A stretch of DNA of 64,000 bases from Marinicellulosiphila megalodicopiae (GCF_045862395.1 NZ_AP023087.1:2108001-2172000); one strand, 5' to 3'; positions 44,639 to 54,254 are shown, counted from the first letter of the stretch. Numbers and translations are program-made. The notes: generated by a model from the sequence alone, not told the origin.

Positions 44639-46537
44639 ATGTTAGATAAACAGTCAAATAAAACGGATTTTTTTGTTGGGAATAAGAATAAGCGTTTATT
44701 GCAATTATTTTATTCTGTTCAAACTACCATGATATTGGTGTGTATACAGCAATTATTAGTTGGTAAAATCCATACTACTCTTATACTAGCTGGCAGTTTT
44801 GTAATATTATTTGGTATTTACTTTCTAATTAAAAAAAATTACACCAATCTTGCAAGTCACATGCTGTTATTAATTTTAACATCTATTGCAATGTATTTAA
44901 TGTGGAAGTATGAGGGTATTCATGATAGTGCTGTTTTAGTCTTACCAACTGTTCTCATTCTTGCAGTTATGTTGAATTTACCTAGATTATTTTTCTTTTT
45001 ATATTTTTTGATTATTCTTAGTATTTTATTAAACGGTTATTTTAACGATATTGGTTGGGTCGAGAATATAGTCAATCAGCCCACGTTAAATGATGCATTT
45101 GTGATGACTGCAATCATAAGTGTCATAAGCTTCTCCGTTTGGTTGATGCTCAAAGATTTACAGAATTTGTTGACTCGATTGTCTCAAGAAGTCGTTTTGG
45201 TAAAAGAATCTAAAGCAGAAATCGATAAAATGTTACATCACGACTCTTTGACTGGGTTACCTAATCGATTTTTAGCAAAAGAATTTTTTAATGATGTGTT
45301 ATTAAGGGCCCGTCGTACTAATGGTTTGGCATGCGTAATTTTTTTAGATTTAGATCATTTTAAACATATTAATGATAGTTTTGGTCATCAGGTGGGAGAT
45401 GAATTTTTAAAGCATACTGCTGGTAAGCTTAAAAGTATTCTTAGGCAAACGGATCGTGTTTGTCGTCACGGTGGAGATGAGTTCTTAATTATTTTAGAAG
45501 TGGTGCAAACTGAAAAAGAAATCACTCATATTATCAGTAAAATTTCAGAGCAGGTGGCTAAGCCATTTTTATTTGAAACATTTGATATTATTACAACCTG
45601 TTCTTTAGGAGTCGCAATAGCACCCAATGATGGTAATGATTTTAATACGTTGTTGAAAAAAGCCGATTTAGCTATGTACCACAGCAAGCATTTAGGTCGA
45701 AACGGTTTTAATTTTTATAACGAAGCCCTCAATAAAAATTTACAAGAACACATGGAATTAGTTAGTGATTTACATAAAGCCCTTGAAGGAGGGCAGTTTT
45801 TTCTATGCTACCAGCCTAAATTTGACTTTTTAACCGGTGAAATAAATTCAGCCGAAGCATTAATTCGTTGGAATCACCCTCAAAAAGGTGTAATTGGTCC
45901 CGATGTATTTATACCTGTAGCAGAAAGTTCAGGGTTAATTGTTCAAATTGGCCAGTGGGTAATTGATGCAGCCTGCGAGCAGTGTAAAAAATGGCAAGAG
46001 TTTGGTTTTTATACGCTAGGTGTGTCAGTAAATGTATCTGCAGTGCAGTTTCAGCGTGATAATTTAGAAATCGTGGTGGAAAAGTCATTATCTAATTATT
46101 TGCTCCCTGCAAATAAATTAGAGTTGGAAATCACGGAAACAGTGTTGGTAAGTGATACAGACATTGTTAAAGAAAAAATGGCTAAATTGAGGGCATTAGG
46201 CGTTAAGTTTTCAATTGATGATTTTGGCACGGGTTACTCCAATTTAAATTATTTAAAAAACTTAGAAGTAGAAACCTTAAAGATTGATCAGTCGTTTGTT
46301 AAAAATTGCTTAACCGATGAACAAGATCGCGCCATTATTAATGCAATTGTGCAAATGGCGAATAGTTTACAGTTGAAAACAGTTGCTGAAGGCGTTGAAG
46401 AGGAAGAAGTAGCTGATTTTCTCAAAAGTATTCGATGCGGTGCCGGGCAAGGGTTTTATTGGTCTAAGCCACTTAACTCTGATGAGTTTATTGCCTTTTT
46501 ATACGCTCAAAATAATTCATACATGCCTAAAATATAA
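44639..46537 (+). CDS. Membrane GGDEF-EAL protein, both domains with intact motifs
   Basis: A 632-residue protein with a six-helix membrane region, a GGDEF domain (RHGGDEFLIIL) with an intact RxxD inhibitory site (RQTD), and an EAL domain with EALIRW, DDFGTGYSNLNYL and IDQSF. It could make or break cyclic-di-GMP; the EAL motifs favour phosphodiesterase activity. The N-terminal membrane layout matches the preceding gene, so the pair probably arose by duplication. Start at ATG 44639; a TTG at 44630 is an alternative. Confidence 0.88.
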   Translation: MLDKQSNKTDFFVGNKNKRLLQLFYSVQTTMILVCIQQLLVGKIHTTLILAGSFVILFGIYFLIKKNYTNLASHMLLLILTSIAMYLMWKYEGIHDSAVLVLPTVLILAVMLNLPRLFFFLYFLIILSILLNGYFNDIGWVENIVNQPTLNDAFVMTAIISVISFSVWLMLKDLQNLLTRLSQEVVLVKESKAEIDKMLHHDSLTGLPNRFLAKEFFNDVLLRARRTNGLACVIFLDLDHFKHINDSFGHQVGDEFLKHTAGKLKSILRQTDRVCRHGGDEFLIILEVVQTEKEITHIISKISEQVAKPFLFETFDIITTCSLGVAIAPNDGNDFNTLLKKADLAMYHSKHLGRNGFNFYNEALNKNLQEHMELVSDLHKALEGGQFFLCYQPKFDFLTGEINSAEALIRWNHPQKGVIGPDVFIPVAESSGLIVQIGQWVIDAACEQCKKWQEFGFYTLGVSVNVSAVQFQRDNLEIVVEKSLSNYLLPANKLELEITETVLVSDTDIVKEKMAKLRALGVKFSIDDFGTGYSNLNYLKNLEVETLKIDQSFVKNCLTDEQDRAIINAIVQMANSLQLKTVAEGVEEEEVADFLKSIRCGAGQGFYWSKPLNSDEFIAFLYAQNNSYMPKI

Positions 46538-46555
46538 TAAGAATGGCGGGCTGTT

Positions 46556-47590
46556 TTAATAGATCCATTTATCATTGGGGGCAAAAAAAGCCTTGGATTG
46601 TTGTCCAATTTTCAAATTCTGTGAAATCGATTGGGGCAGTTGGATTTTGATTTCAGTTTGTCCTACACATAAAGTCACATCATCGTACCAACCATGAAAT
46701 TGTTTGTTCTGAATGTTAAATTCAATATTCCCATTTTCGTTAAAATTTAAATTTTGAGATCGAATTAATATTTGATAAGCACCATCTTTTAATGATTGAT
46801 TAATCTGATAATTTTGGTGGAATAATTCAAAGGATTGCTTATTAATTTCAATATCTAAAAATACCCCATCACCAAAAAACTGTGCCACTTCTATTGAGTT
46901 GGGGTAGGAATATAAAGTTTGTGCCGATCCTAATTGCAAAATGGAGTCTTTAATATCAGTAGATTGAGTTAGCAGTGCAACCTGATCTGCCATTAAAAAT
47001 GCTTCTTCTTGATCATGGGTGACTAAGATCGCTGCTGTGTTTTCTTGTTTGAGAATATATTTCACTTCACCAGCAAGTTGTCTACGTCTATCTAAATCTA
47101 AGTTAGAAAAAGGCTCATCCAATAATATTACTTTAGGTTTGGGGGCTAATGCTCTGGCTAAGGCAACCCGCTGTTGCTGTCCACCGGAAAGTTCATGTGG
47201 AAATTTTTGTGCGTAATCGTGTAAATCAATTAATGCCAGCAGATCCATTATGCGCTCAAATCGTTTTTGCTTATCTTGCTTGTGCAATCCAAAGGCGATA
47301 TTGTCAAAAATACTAAGATGAGGGAAAAGGGCGTAATCTTGGAAAACCATGCCAATTTGACGATTTTCGGGAGGGATGCTTTTTGTTTTAGAGCAAATTA
47401 ATGCGCCATCTAGCTTTATTTCACCGTTATGTAGCGGATTAAAGCCAGCTATTGCGCGCAATAATGTCGTTTTACCGCAGCCACTTGAGCCAAGTAAACA
47501 TAGAATTTGACCTTCATTTAAGTCAAAGCTTACATTTTTGACCACTGTAAGTGCTTCATACCCACAATCGACGTTTGAAAGCTTTAACAT
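46556..47590 (-). CDS. FbpC/PotA-type ABC transporter ATP-binding protein (orphan)
   Basis: A 344-residue importer ATPase with Walker A GSSGCGKTT, Q-loop VFQDYALFPHL, signature LSGGQQQR, Walker B VILLDEPFSNLD, the H-loop VTHDQEEAF and a C-terminal TOBE-like region. It most resembles ferric-ion FbpC proteins. No permease or binding protein lies near. It starts seven bases after argF ends on the same strand, so it is probably co-transcribed with it, an unusual pairing. Confidence 0.85.
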   Translation of the reverse strand: MLKLSNVDCGYEALTVVKNVSFDLNEGQILCLLGSSGCGKTTLLRAIAGFNPLHNGEIKLDGALICSKTKSIPPENRQIGMVFQDYALFPHLSIFDNIAFGLHKQDKQKRFERIMDLLALIDLHDYAQKFPHELSGGQQQRVALARALAPKPKVILLDEPFSNLDLDRRRQLAGEVKYILKQENTAAILVTHDQEEAFLMADQVALLTQSTDIKDSILQLGSAQTLYSYPNSIEVAQFFGDGVFLDIEINKQSFELFHQNYQINQSLKDGAYQILIRSQNLNFNENGNIEFNIQNKQFHGWYDDVTLCVGQTEIKIQLPQSISQNLKIGQQSKAFFAPNDKWIY

Positions 47591-47597
47591 ATATGGC

Positions 47598-48509
47598 CTA
47601 TTTTGAACCCACTAATAAAAATTCTAATAATGCTTTTTGAGCATGAAGTCGATTTCCCGCTTCTTCCCAAACGACACTTCGAGGATCATCTAGCATATCT
47701 TCACTGACTTCTTCACCGCGATGCGCAGGCAAGCAATGCATAAATAATGCATCTTTATCAGCGGTATCCATCAGTGCAGGACTGACTTGAAAATCAGCAA
47801 ACTGCTTAATTCTGGCTTCTTGCTCTTCTTCTTGGCCCATTGATGCCCAAACATCCGTCACAACTAAGTGTGCGCCTTTTACCGCCTTTTTAGGGTTGTT
47901 TGTGACAGTCACACGGTGTGCATGTTGCTGAACTAATGATTCCATTGGTTCAAAGCCTTCAGGGCAGGCAATATTTAGTTGAAAATCAAACATTTCAGCG
48001 GCATTAATATAGGAATGGCACATGTTATTACCATCACCAATCCAAGCAACGGTTTTACCTTTTATATCGCCATGTACTTCATAATACGCTTGCATATCAG
48101 CTAATAACTGACAAGGGTGAAAATCATCAGTTAACGCGTTGATAACAGGTACAGTTGCAAATTGTGCGAATGTTTCAATTTTTTCGTGTTCAAACGTTCG
48201 AATCATAACGGCATCCACCATTTGGCTTAACACTCGAGCACTGTCTTCAATAGGTTCGCCTCGGCCAAGCTGTGTATCGTTTGGTGATAAAAAAATTGAT
48301 CCTCCGCCAAACTGTTGCATACCTGCTTCAAAAGAAACACGTGTTCGAGTTGAGGACTTTTCAAAGATCATGCCTAGCACTTTATTTTTAAGTGGCTCAA
48401 ATAATTCGCCACTTTTATGCATGGTTTTTAATTCGCATGCACGCACAATAAGTTGATGTAATTCGTCTTTCGATAAGTCTTTTAAAGTCAAAAAATGTCT
48501 GACGGTCAT
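47598..48509 (-). CDS. argF: Ornithine carbamoyltransferase
   Basis: ArgF makes citrulline from ornithine and carbamoyl phosphate in arginine synthesis. The 303 residues show carbamoyl-phosphate binding SSTRTRVSFE, FHPCQLLADM, and HCLPAHRGEEV with the catalytic Cys. ATG 48509 lies eight bases after GGTGGAG; the TTG six bases upstream is too close to that site. Isolated from other arg genes. Confidence 0.94.
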   Translation of the reverse strand: MTVRHFLTLKDLSKDELHQLIVRACELKTMHKSGELFEPLKNKVLGMIFEKSSTRTRVSFEAGMQQFGGGSIFLSPNDTQLGRGEPIEDSARVLSQMVDAVMIRTFEHEKIETFAQFATVPVINALTDDFHPCQLLADMQAYYEVHGDIKGKTVAWIGDGNNMCHSYINAAEMFDFQLNIACPEGFEPMESLVQQHAHRVTVTNNPKKAVKGAHLVVTDVWASMGQEEEQEARIKQFADFQVSPALMDTADKDALFMHCLPAHRGEEVSEDMLDDPRSVVWEEAGNRLHAQKALLEFLLVGSK

Positions 48510-48578
48510 GAGCAAAGCTCCACCTAGTGATTCAAAAAAAGAGGCGGATGTTACATGATTTTACAAAAAGGGGAAAGC

Positions 48579-48689
48579 TTGAGCTGCTTGTAAAATAGAC
48601 AATATAAAAATGAACTTAAATAAACGCTTCAAGAAAGTAGAGTTTCAGGTTAAAATGAGCAAACCGAGTCACAAAACCTCGGTTTTTTT
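48579..48689 (+). promoter_or_regulatory. Promoter-hairpin leader upstream of purA (attenuator or small RNA)
   Basis: TTGAGC (48579-48584) and TATAAA (48603-48608) with 18-base spacing form a promoter candidate. About 75 bases on, AAACCGAG / CTCGGTTT (48661-48668 / 48678-48685) with seven T makes a clear intrinsic terminator, 53 bases before the purA ATG. Transcripts starting here would end before purA unless read through, so this is either an attenuator or a short independent RNA. There is no upstream plus-strand gene for it to terminate. Confidence 0.5.
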
Positions 48690-48742
48690 ATGTCTGTAAA
48701 AATGCAGCGTTTTAATTAGTTAACAGTAAGGTCCGAGCGAGC

Positions 48743-50032
48743 ATGGGTAAGAATGTTGTTGTATTAGGTACACAGTGGGGAGATGAAGGCAAAGGTAAAA
48801 TTGTTGATTTATTAACCGACAAAGCCAAAGCAGTAGTACGTTTTCAAGGTGGTCATAATGCAGGGCATACGCTCGTCATTGACGGTGTTAAAACAGCGCT
48901 ACATCTAATTCCTTCTGGTATTTTACGTGAAAACGTAGAGTGCATCATCGCAAACGGCGTGGTATTAGCACCCGATGCATTATTAAAAGAAATGGCTGGA
49001 CTTGAAGCGCGTGGCGTTCCAGTTCGTGAGCGATTAAAAATCTCACAAGCCTGCCCTTTAATTTTGCCTTATCATGTTGCGTTAGACCAAGCACGTGAAA
49101 TCAAGCGCGGTAAAGCAGCAATTGGCACTACAGGTCGTGGTATTGGTCCAGCGTATGAAGATAAAGTAGCCCGTCGCGGTTTACGTCTTGGTGATTTTTA
49201 CTCACCAGGTTTTGCTGAAAAATTAAAAGACGTGATGGAATATCATAATTTCGCATTAGTGAATTATTATGGTGTTGAAGCGCAAGATTACGAAGAAACA
49301 TTAGCCCTTTGTAAGCAATGGGCAGCTGAAATCAAACCAATGGCAATTGATGCAGTTCATGAAGTACATAAACTTCGTGAAGAAGGCGCCGATGTTATGT
49401 TTGAAGGTGCGCAGGGTTCTTTATTAGATATTGACCATGGTACGTATCCTTTTGTTACTTCATCTAATACAACCGCTGGCGGCGTCGCTACGGGTTCTGG
49501 TCTAGGTCCAATGTACTTAGATTACATATTAGGTATTACAAAAGCATACACCACTCGTGTAGGTGCTGGTCCTTTCCCAACAGAGTTGTTTGATGAAGTC
49601 GGTACGCATTTATCAGTAATTGGTAAAGAAAAAGGCACAACAACCGGTCGTGACCGTCGTTGTGGTTGGTTCGATGCTGCATTGGTTAAGCATTCAATTC
49701 GTATTAACTCAATAACAGGTATCTGTTTGACGAAGTTAGACGTATTAGATGGATTAGAAACCGTTCGTGTTTGTATCGGTTACAAAGACGACGAAGGTAA
49801 TGACGTAACATGGCCAAGCAGCGCAGAGCAATTTGCGAGCATTACGCCTGTTTATGTTGATTTACCAGGTTGGTCTGAAACCACTTTTGGTGCACAATCT
49901 ATCGATGATCTTCCGCAAAATGCGAAAGACTATATAAAATATATTGAGAACGCCATCGGCGCCCCAATTGATATTATATCTACCGGGCCTGATCGAGTAG
50001 AAACCATCACATTAAGACATTGTTTTGATTGA
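48743..50032 (+). CDS. purA: Adenylosuccinate synthetase
   Basis: PurA joins IMP and aspartate using GTP in AMP synthesis. The 429 residues include WGDEGKGKIVD with the catalytic Asp, GGHNAGHT with the catalytic His, GTTGRGIGPAYEDK and TTTGRDRRCGWFD. Start ATG 48743. The gene order hflXKC-purA-rnr is conserved in relatives, but here 6 kb separates hflC from purA. Confidence 0.97.
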   Translation: MGKNVVVLGTQWGDEGKGKIVDLLTDKAKAVVRFQGGHNAGHTLVIDGVKTALHLIPSGILRENVECIIANGVVLAPDALLKEMAGLEARGVPVRERLKISQACPLILPYHVALDQAREIKRGKAAIGTTGRGIGPAYEDKVARRGLRLGDFYSPGFAEKLKDVMEYHNFALVNYYGVEAQDYEETLALCKQWAAEIKPMAIDAVHEVHKLREEGADVMFEGAQGSLLDIDHGTYPFVTSSNTTAGGVATGSGLGPMYLDYILGITKAYTTRVGAGPFPTELFDEVGTHLSVIGKEKGTTTGRDRRCGWFDAALVKHSIRINSITGICLTKLDVLDGLETVRVCIGYKDDEGNDVTWPSSAEQFASITPVYVDLPGWSETTFGAQSIDDLPQNAKDYIKYIENAIGAPIDIISTGPDRVETITLRHCFD

Positions 50033-50045
50033 TAAATAATACATA

Positions 50046-50069
50046 AAAAGGCATCTTAGGATGCCTTTT
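50046..50069 (+). terminator. Rho-independent terminator between purA and rnr
   Basis: Perfect 10-bp stem AAAAGGCATC / GATGCCTTTT with a TTAG loop. It is symmetric and lies 14 bases after purA, so rnr (69 bases downstream of purA) probably has partly independent expression. Confidence 0.85.
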
Positions 50070-50100
50070 GTGTATCTAAATGAAAGAAAAAAGAGAATAA

Positions 50101-52383
50101 ATGAAAGATAAAAAAATTAATAAAAAACCCGGTAAGGATCAACACGCCAAGCGGGAAGAATCGAAATACGACAAGCCAGTGGCAAGTCGTGAACACTTAA
50201 CTGAAGTGTTGGAATTTGTAGGTAAACCTCTGACTCATCCACAAATGTGCGAAGAGCTTGGCATTACTGATGCCGATGCAATTGAAGGCGTGCGCCGTCG
50301 TTTAATTGCTATGTGCCGCGATGGACAATTAATGTCTAATCGTAACGATGCATACGGTTTGATCAATAAATTAGACCTTGTAAAAGGTCGCATCCAAGGC
50401 CATCCCAACGGTTTTGGATTTTTAATCTGTGAAGATGATCACGAAGATGTGTTTATTTCAGAGCGTCAAATGCGTTGTGTATTTGATGGCGATGACGTAT
50501 TGCTGCGTAAAATGGGTTTGAACTTCAAGGGCAAACCTGAAGGCAAAATCATTGAAATCATCAAACGAAACACACAATCACTAGTGGGTCGTTTTAGTGA
50601 TAAAAGCGGATCATTTTTCGTCACTCCAGAAAACAAACGTATTAGCATTGATGTCAGTATCGATGCTGCTCATACCATGGGCGCAAAAGAAGGCGACGTG
50701 GTTAAAATTGAAATCACCGATCAACCTCAATATCGCAGACCGCCAGTGGGTCAAGTGGTTGAAGTCTTAGGTGAAACCTTTGCTCCTGGTTTAGAGATGG
50801 ACATTGCGTTGCAAAACCACAATATCCCTCACGAATTTCCAGAAGCAGTATTAAAACAAGCTGATTTATTAGCCGATACGCTAAATGATGAAGATCTTGT
50901 TGGTCGTGTTGATTTACGTGGCAAACCGTTCATTACCATTGACGGCGAAGACGCTCGAGATTTTGATGACGCTGTGTTTGCACAGGCTAAAAAAGGCGGT
51001 GGATTCCACTTGTACGTGGCCATTGCTGATGTCAGCCATTACGTTCCAGTTGGTACCGCACTTGATGAACACGCGCATGTGCGTTCAACGTCTGTGTACT
51101 TTCCAGAACGTGTGATCCCAATGTTGCCTGAGAAACTATCCAATGGATTGTGTTCACTGAATCCACAGGTTGACCGCTTAACCATGGTTTGCCAAATGGA
51201 AACCGATGCTGATGGACAATTGCTGGATTACCATTTCTATCAAGCTGTGATCCATTCTCACGAGCGTTTAACGTATACGCAAGTGGGGGGTTATTTAGAA
51301 AATCAAACCAAAATCACCGAACAAAAATCCGTCACCAAATCCATTAAAGCGCTATATAGCTTATATAATTTGTTAACGGTTCAGCGTAAAGCCCGCGGTG
51401 CCATTGAGTTTGAATCCGTTGAATCACGCATCATATTTAACGAAGACCGTAAAATTGATAAAATCGTGCCTGTTATTCGAAATGACGCGCATAAGCTGAT
51501 TGAAGAATGCATGTTGATGGCCAACGAATGTGCCGCTAAATTCTTAATTGACCTAGAAATTCCCGGTTTATTTCGAGTGCACAAAGGGCCAAATGAAACC
51601 AAATTAGAAAAATTACGCGGTTTCTTAGGCGAGCAAGGCATCGATCTAAAAGGTGGCAACAAGCCAACCTCAAAAGACTTTTTGGCCGTCATTGAACAAA
51701 TTCGAGATCGTGAAGATTTTGAAGTGCTTCAAACCGTATTGCTTCGTTCAATGAGCCAAGCGGTCTATGATCCTGAAAACGACGGTCACTTTGGTTTAGG
51801 TTACGAAGCGTATACGCATTTCACCTCGCCCATTCGTCGTTACCCAGATTTATTAATGCATCGCGCACTTAAATCCGTAATCGGTTCTAAAAAACGTACA
51901 AACCGAGTACGTCGAGTTCAAAAAACACCGAAGATCGATATCAACGATATTTATCCGTACGATTTTGAAAAATTAGTGCATTTGGGTGAACATTGTTCAA
52001 TGTGCGAACGTCGCGCAGATGAAGCAAGCTGGGACGTATTAGCTTGGTTGAAATGCGAATACATGCAAGACAAGGTCGGTTTAACCTATACCGGAATCGT
52101 ATCAACGGTCACATCATTTGGTATATTTGTTCAGTTAGATGAGATTCACGTTGACGGATTAGTGCACGTTTCAAGCTTGGCTTCCGATTATTATCATTTT
52201 GATGAAGCAAAACATCGCTTAATAGGCGAGCACACTAAAGCCGTATTCTCTATGGGCAGTGAAATTGAAATTCGCGTAAAAGGTGTGGATTTAGACACCC
52301 GCAAAATCGATTTTGAATTAGCCCAAGAACAACCGGCGAGACCTAAAAAGCCGAAGAAAAAGAAAAAACCTAAACATAAGTAA
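50101..52383 (+). CDS. rnr: Ribonuclease R
   Basis: RNase R is a processive 3'-5' exoribonuclease able to unwind structured RNA. The 760 residues include an N-terminal helix-turn-helix-like region, cold-shock domains, the RNB catalytic block with TIDGEDARDFDDAVFA, an S1 domain (about 655-735) and a lysine-rich tail KKPKKKKKPKHK. In many relatives rlmB follows; here a terminator and a pseudogene follow instead. Confidence 0.96.
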   Translation: MKDKKINKKPGKDQHAKREESKYDKPVASREHLTEVLEFVGKPLTHPQMCEELGITDADAIEGVRRRLIAMCRDGQLMSNRNDAYGLINKLDLVKGRIQGHPNGFGFLICEDDHEDVFISERQMRCVFDGDDVLLRKMGLNFKGKPEGKIIEIIKRNTQSLVGRFSDKSGSFFVTPENKRISIDVSIDAAHTMGAKEGDVVKIEITDQPQYRRPPVGQVVEVLGETFAPGLEMDIALQNHNIPHEFPEAVLKQADLLADTLNDEDLVGRVDLRGKPFITIDGEDARDFDDAVFAQAKKGGGFHLYVAIADVSHYVPVGTALDEHAHVRSTSVYFPERVIPMLPEKLSNGLCSLNPQVDRLTMVCQMETDADGQLLDYHFYQAVIHSHERLTYTQVGGYLENQTKITEQKSVTKSIKALYSLYNLLTVQRKARGAIEFESVESRIIFNEDRKIDKIVPVIRNDAHKLIEECMLMANECAAKFLIDLEIPGLFRVHKGPNETKLEKLRGFLGEQGIDLKGGNKPTSKDFLAVIEQIRDREDFEVLQTVLLRSMSQAVYDPENDGHFGLGYEAYTHFTSPIRRYPDLLMHRALKSVIGSKKRTNRVRRVQKTPKIDINDIYPYDFEKLVHLGEHCSMCERRADEASWDVLAWLKCEYMQDKVGLTYTGIVSTVTSFGIFVQLDEIHVDGLVHVSSLASDYYHFDEAKHRLIGEHTKAVFSMGSEIEIRVKGVDLDTRKIDFELAQEQPARPKKPKKKKKPKHK

Positions 52384-52394
52384 ATGTTTAAAAC

Positions 52395-52434
52395 AAAAAA
52401 AGCCTCTAAATACTTTGTGTTTAGAGGCTTTTTT
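52395..52434 (+). terminator. Rho-independent terminator after rnr
   Basis: Stem GCCTCTAAA / TTTAGAGGC with a 9-base loop, flanked by A and T runs. Confidence 0.93.
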
Positions 52435-52539
52435 ATTTGAATTAGAAAATGACGATCAACATTGTTTAACGCTACAGTCTAATTTAGTTTTGACGAGCTA
52501 AAACCCGACCTTGAATCTACAAATAAAGATTACAAATCA

Positions 52540-53436
52540 AACCTGTAGGGCTGGGATTCATTCCAGTAAAACTAACCTCAAAGATTCCTACACAAGCAAA
52601 TAGTTGCGCTGCGGTAATTTTAATTACAGGTACAGGGTTACAATGATCGTGATCAAACAATTGGAGCGCACAAACCTTTTAAAGTCATTGCTGATTATTT
52701 AACTAAAGCTGGAATTGCTGTGCTTCGTTATGATGATCGTCATTTAAAAATGAACGCAAAAAAAGCATGGCAATTTACCTCGCAAGATTTTGCCAGTGAT
52801 GTTCAAAGTACTTCTGAGTTTTTAGAGGATCAAAGTGAAATAGGCAACAACAAAATTGGTTTAATCGGGCACAGCGAAGGTGGGTTTATTGCATCAATTG
52901 TTGGCACTCAAAATCCAAATATTGCGTTTATCATCTCATTAGCTGGCCCAGGTGTGTCGGGTAAAACAATAGCCATTAATCAAGCAAACGATTTTAATAC
53001 TTCTGAAATAGACAAACAATACGCAATAAAAGCCGTTGAGATTGTTGTGAATGAAAGTGATTACAAGAAACGAATTAAACGTCTAAAACAACATTTAATT
53101 AAAACCTATGGCTGGTTGAATTATTTTAAAAATACACGAAAGCGCGGTTTATTATCTATAGCTGCTTCAAATTGGAATAAACAATTTTGTGAAAGTAACC
53201 CTCAAGATTATTGGAAACAAATAACCACTGCGGTTCTGGCTATTAATGGTGATAAAGACATTCAAGTTAAAGCCCATGAGAATCTACCTGTAATTGAACA
53301 AGCATTAAAACAAGCCGAAAACCCAAATTACAAAATAAAAACCATCAAAAATGCCAATCATTTATTTCAGATAAATGAAACGATTGATATGAGAGATTAT
53401 AACGCGATGTTTAAGGATTATTTTGATTCTAAGTAG
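52540..53436 (+). pseudogene. Alpha/beta hydrolase, frameshifted and 5' truncated
   Basis: The intact part (from GTG 52720) has the nucleophile elbow GHSEGG and the family stretch FIISLAGPGVSGK of the alpha/beta hydrolases that begin with a VVLITGSG oxyanion region. Reading further upstream in the same frame gives YNDRDQTIGAHKPF and KVIADYLTKAGIAVLRYDD, and about base 52635 the homology jumps frame to AAVILITGTG preceded by GFIPVKLTSKIPTQANS. One indel near 52630-52645 therefore breaks the gene, and no start codon or signal peptide is left at the 5' end. Likely non-functional. It lies where rlmB is usually found. Confidence 0.75.
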
Positions 53437-53561
53437 ATATTTAGTGAGGATGTTTGGGTGATGATTGTTGATTGGGTGAGAGGAATGCGTTGACATAGAA
53501 TTCAGTCATTACTTATCGTTTTAGTGTAATGGCTTTAGGTTTGTTGTGTGTCTGAATAGGT

Positions 53562-53759
53562 TTATGCACGTTTACTGTCTTGAATTGAATATTGTTTGGC
53601 TCGTTCTAAATTGTTTTCCCAAAAATAAATGCCATAACCTAACCAGTCGTATTTATTGTTACTGTGTTTAAAGTTATCTTCTTGAGTAAGAATTTTGAAT
53701 GCAGAGGATTTGTCTATGCCATGAAATCCATAGACGATAGAGGGTTTAGATGAGTACAT
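53562..53759 (-). pseudogene. Truncated protein, possibly ADP-ribosyltransferase-like (N-terminal ~65 residues)
   Basis: The 65 residues contain IVYGFHGIDKS, NNKYDWLGYGIYFWENN and a following helix, then a stop. From memory, uncharacterised proteins of about 200 residues share this start (GFHG...YDWLG.GIYFWEN), and the pattern resembles the beginning of DUF3990/ART-type folds. If so, two thirds of the domain is missing and this copy is dead. Its ATG overlaps the stop of the 54-residue gene (TAATG), so the two were translated as a coupled pair. Confidence 0.45.
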
Positions 53760-53923
53760 TATTTGCTTGATTTAGTGTCTTTTTCTTCACTTGAGAAAAA
53801 ACGTGAGTCGATCTCACCCTGTGCGTTCAGTACATGGGCTTTTTTTAATAGTTCTATGCGCTGAGAATGATCTCTCTTTTTGCCAGCATCTTGAACCAAA
53901 GCAGTTAAATCAGTAATAGACAT
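53759..53923 (-). CDS. Small protein (54 residues) coupled to the truncated ART-like gene
   Basis: A 54-residue hydrophilic protein: MSITDLTALVQDAGKKRDHS at the start, then a helical QRIELLKKAHVLNAQGEID and a Lys/Ser-rich tail. GAG lies just upstream of the ATG. It is too short for default gene calling but overlaps the next ATG by one base, which supports real translation. A small first gene coupled to a toxin-like second gene is the layout of a toxin-antitoxin pair; this is inference only. Confidence 0.5.
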   Translation of the reverse strand: MSITDLTALVQDAGKKRDHSQRIELLKKAHVLNAQGEIDSRFFSSEEKDTKSSK

Positions 53924-54254
53924 ATTAATCTCTTAAACATTATATTAATTATCTATGTATCAATTAGATAATGCAAATATTACATATTGTATCGTTAGTT
54001 TTTTAATTCATTACAGCAAAGTTTGAATGTATTAAAAGCAATATTACCACAGACAACAGACAACGCAGATACACTACATAACACCCCGAGCGGTTAATAT
54101 GGGTATTAGGGCTTTAGGCTTATAGTGTGTGTCAGAGTAGGCTCTATTCTGTGTGTCAGAGTAAGTTTCCATCAGAGAGGAGATTATTAAGACAGCCATG
54201 TTAACTTACTGGGCAGAAAAAAGGCCAATTTGCTTATAACTGACCTAGGTTTTA

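Larger units (their letters stand above)
53532..54165. repeat. Imperfect repeats flanking the small gene pair (GTGTGTCAGAGTARG family)
   Basis: GGCTTTAGGTTTGTTGTGTG continuing into TCTGAATAGG (53531-53560) resembles GGCTTTAGGCTTATAGTGTG continuing into TGTCAGAGTAGG (about 54110-54141). A further GTGTGTCAGAGTAAG lies at 54151-54165. The two long copies match at roughly three quarters of positions and bracket the gene pair. They could be element ends or a second REP-like family. No gene is visible in 53924-54307. Confidence 0.45.
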
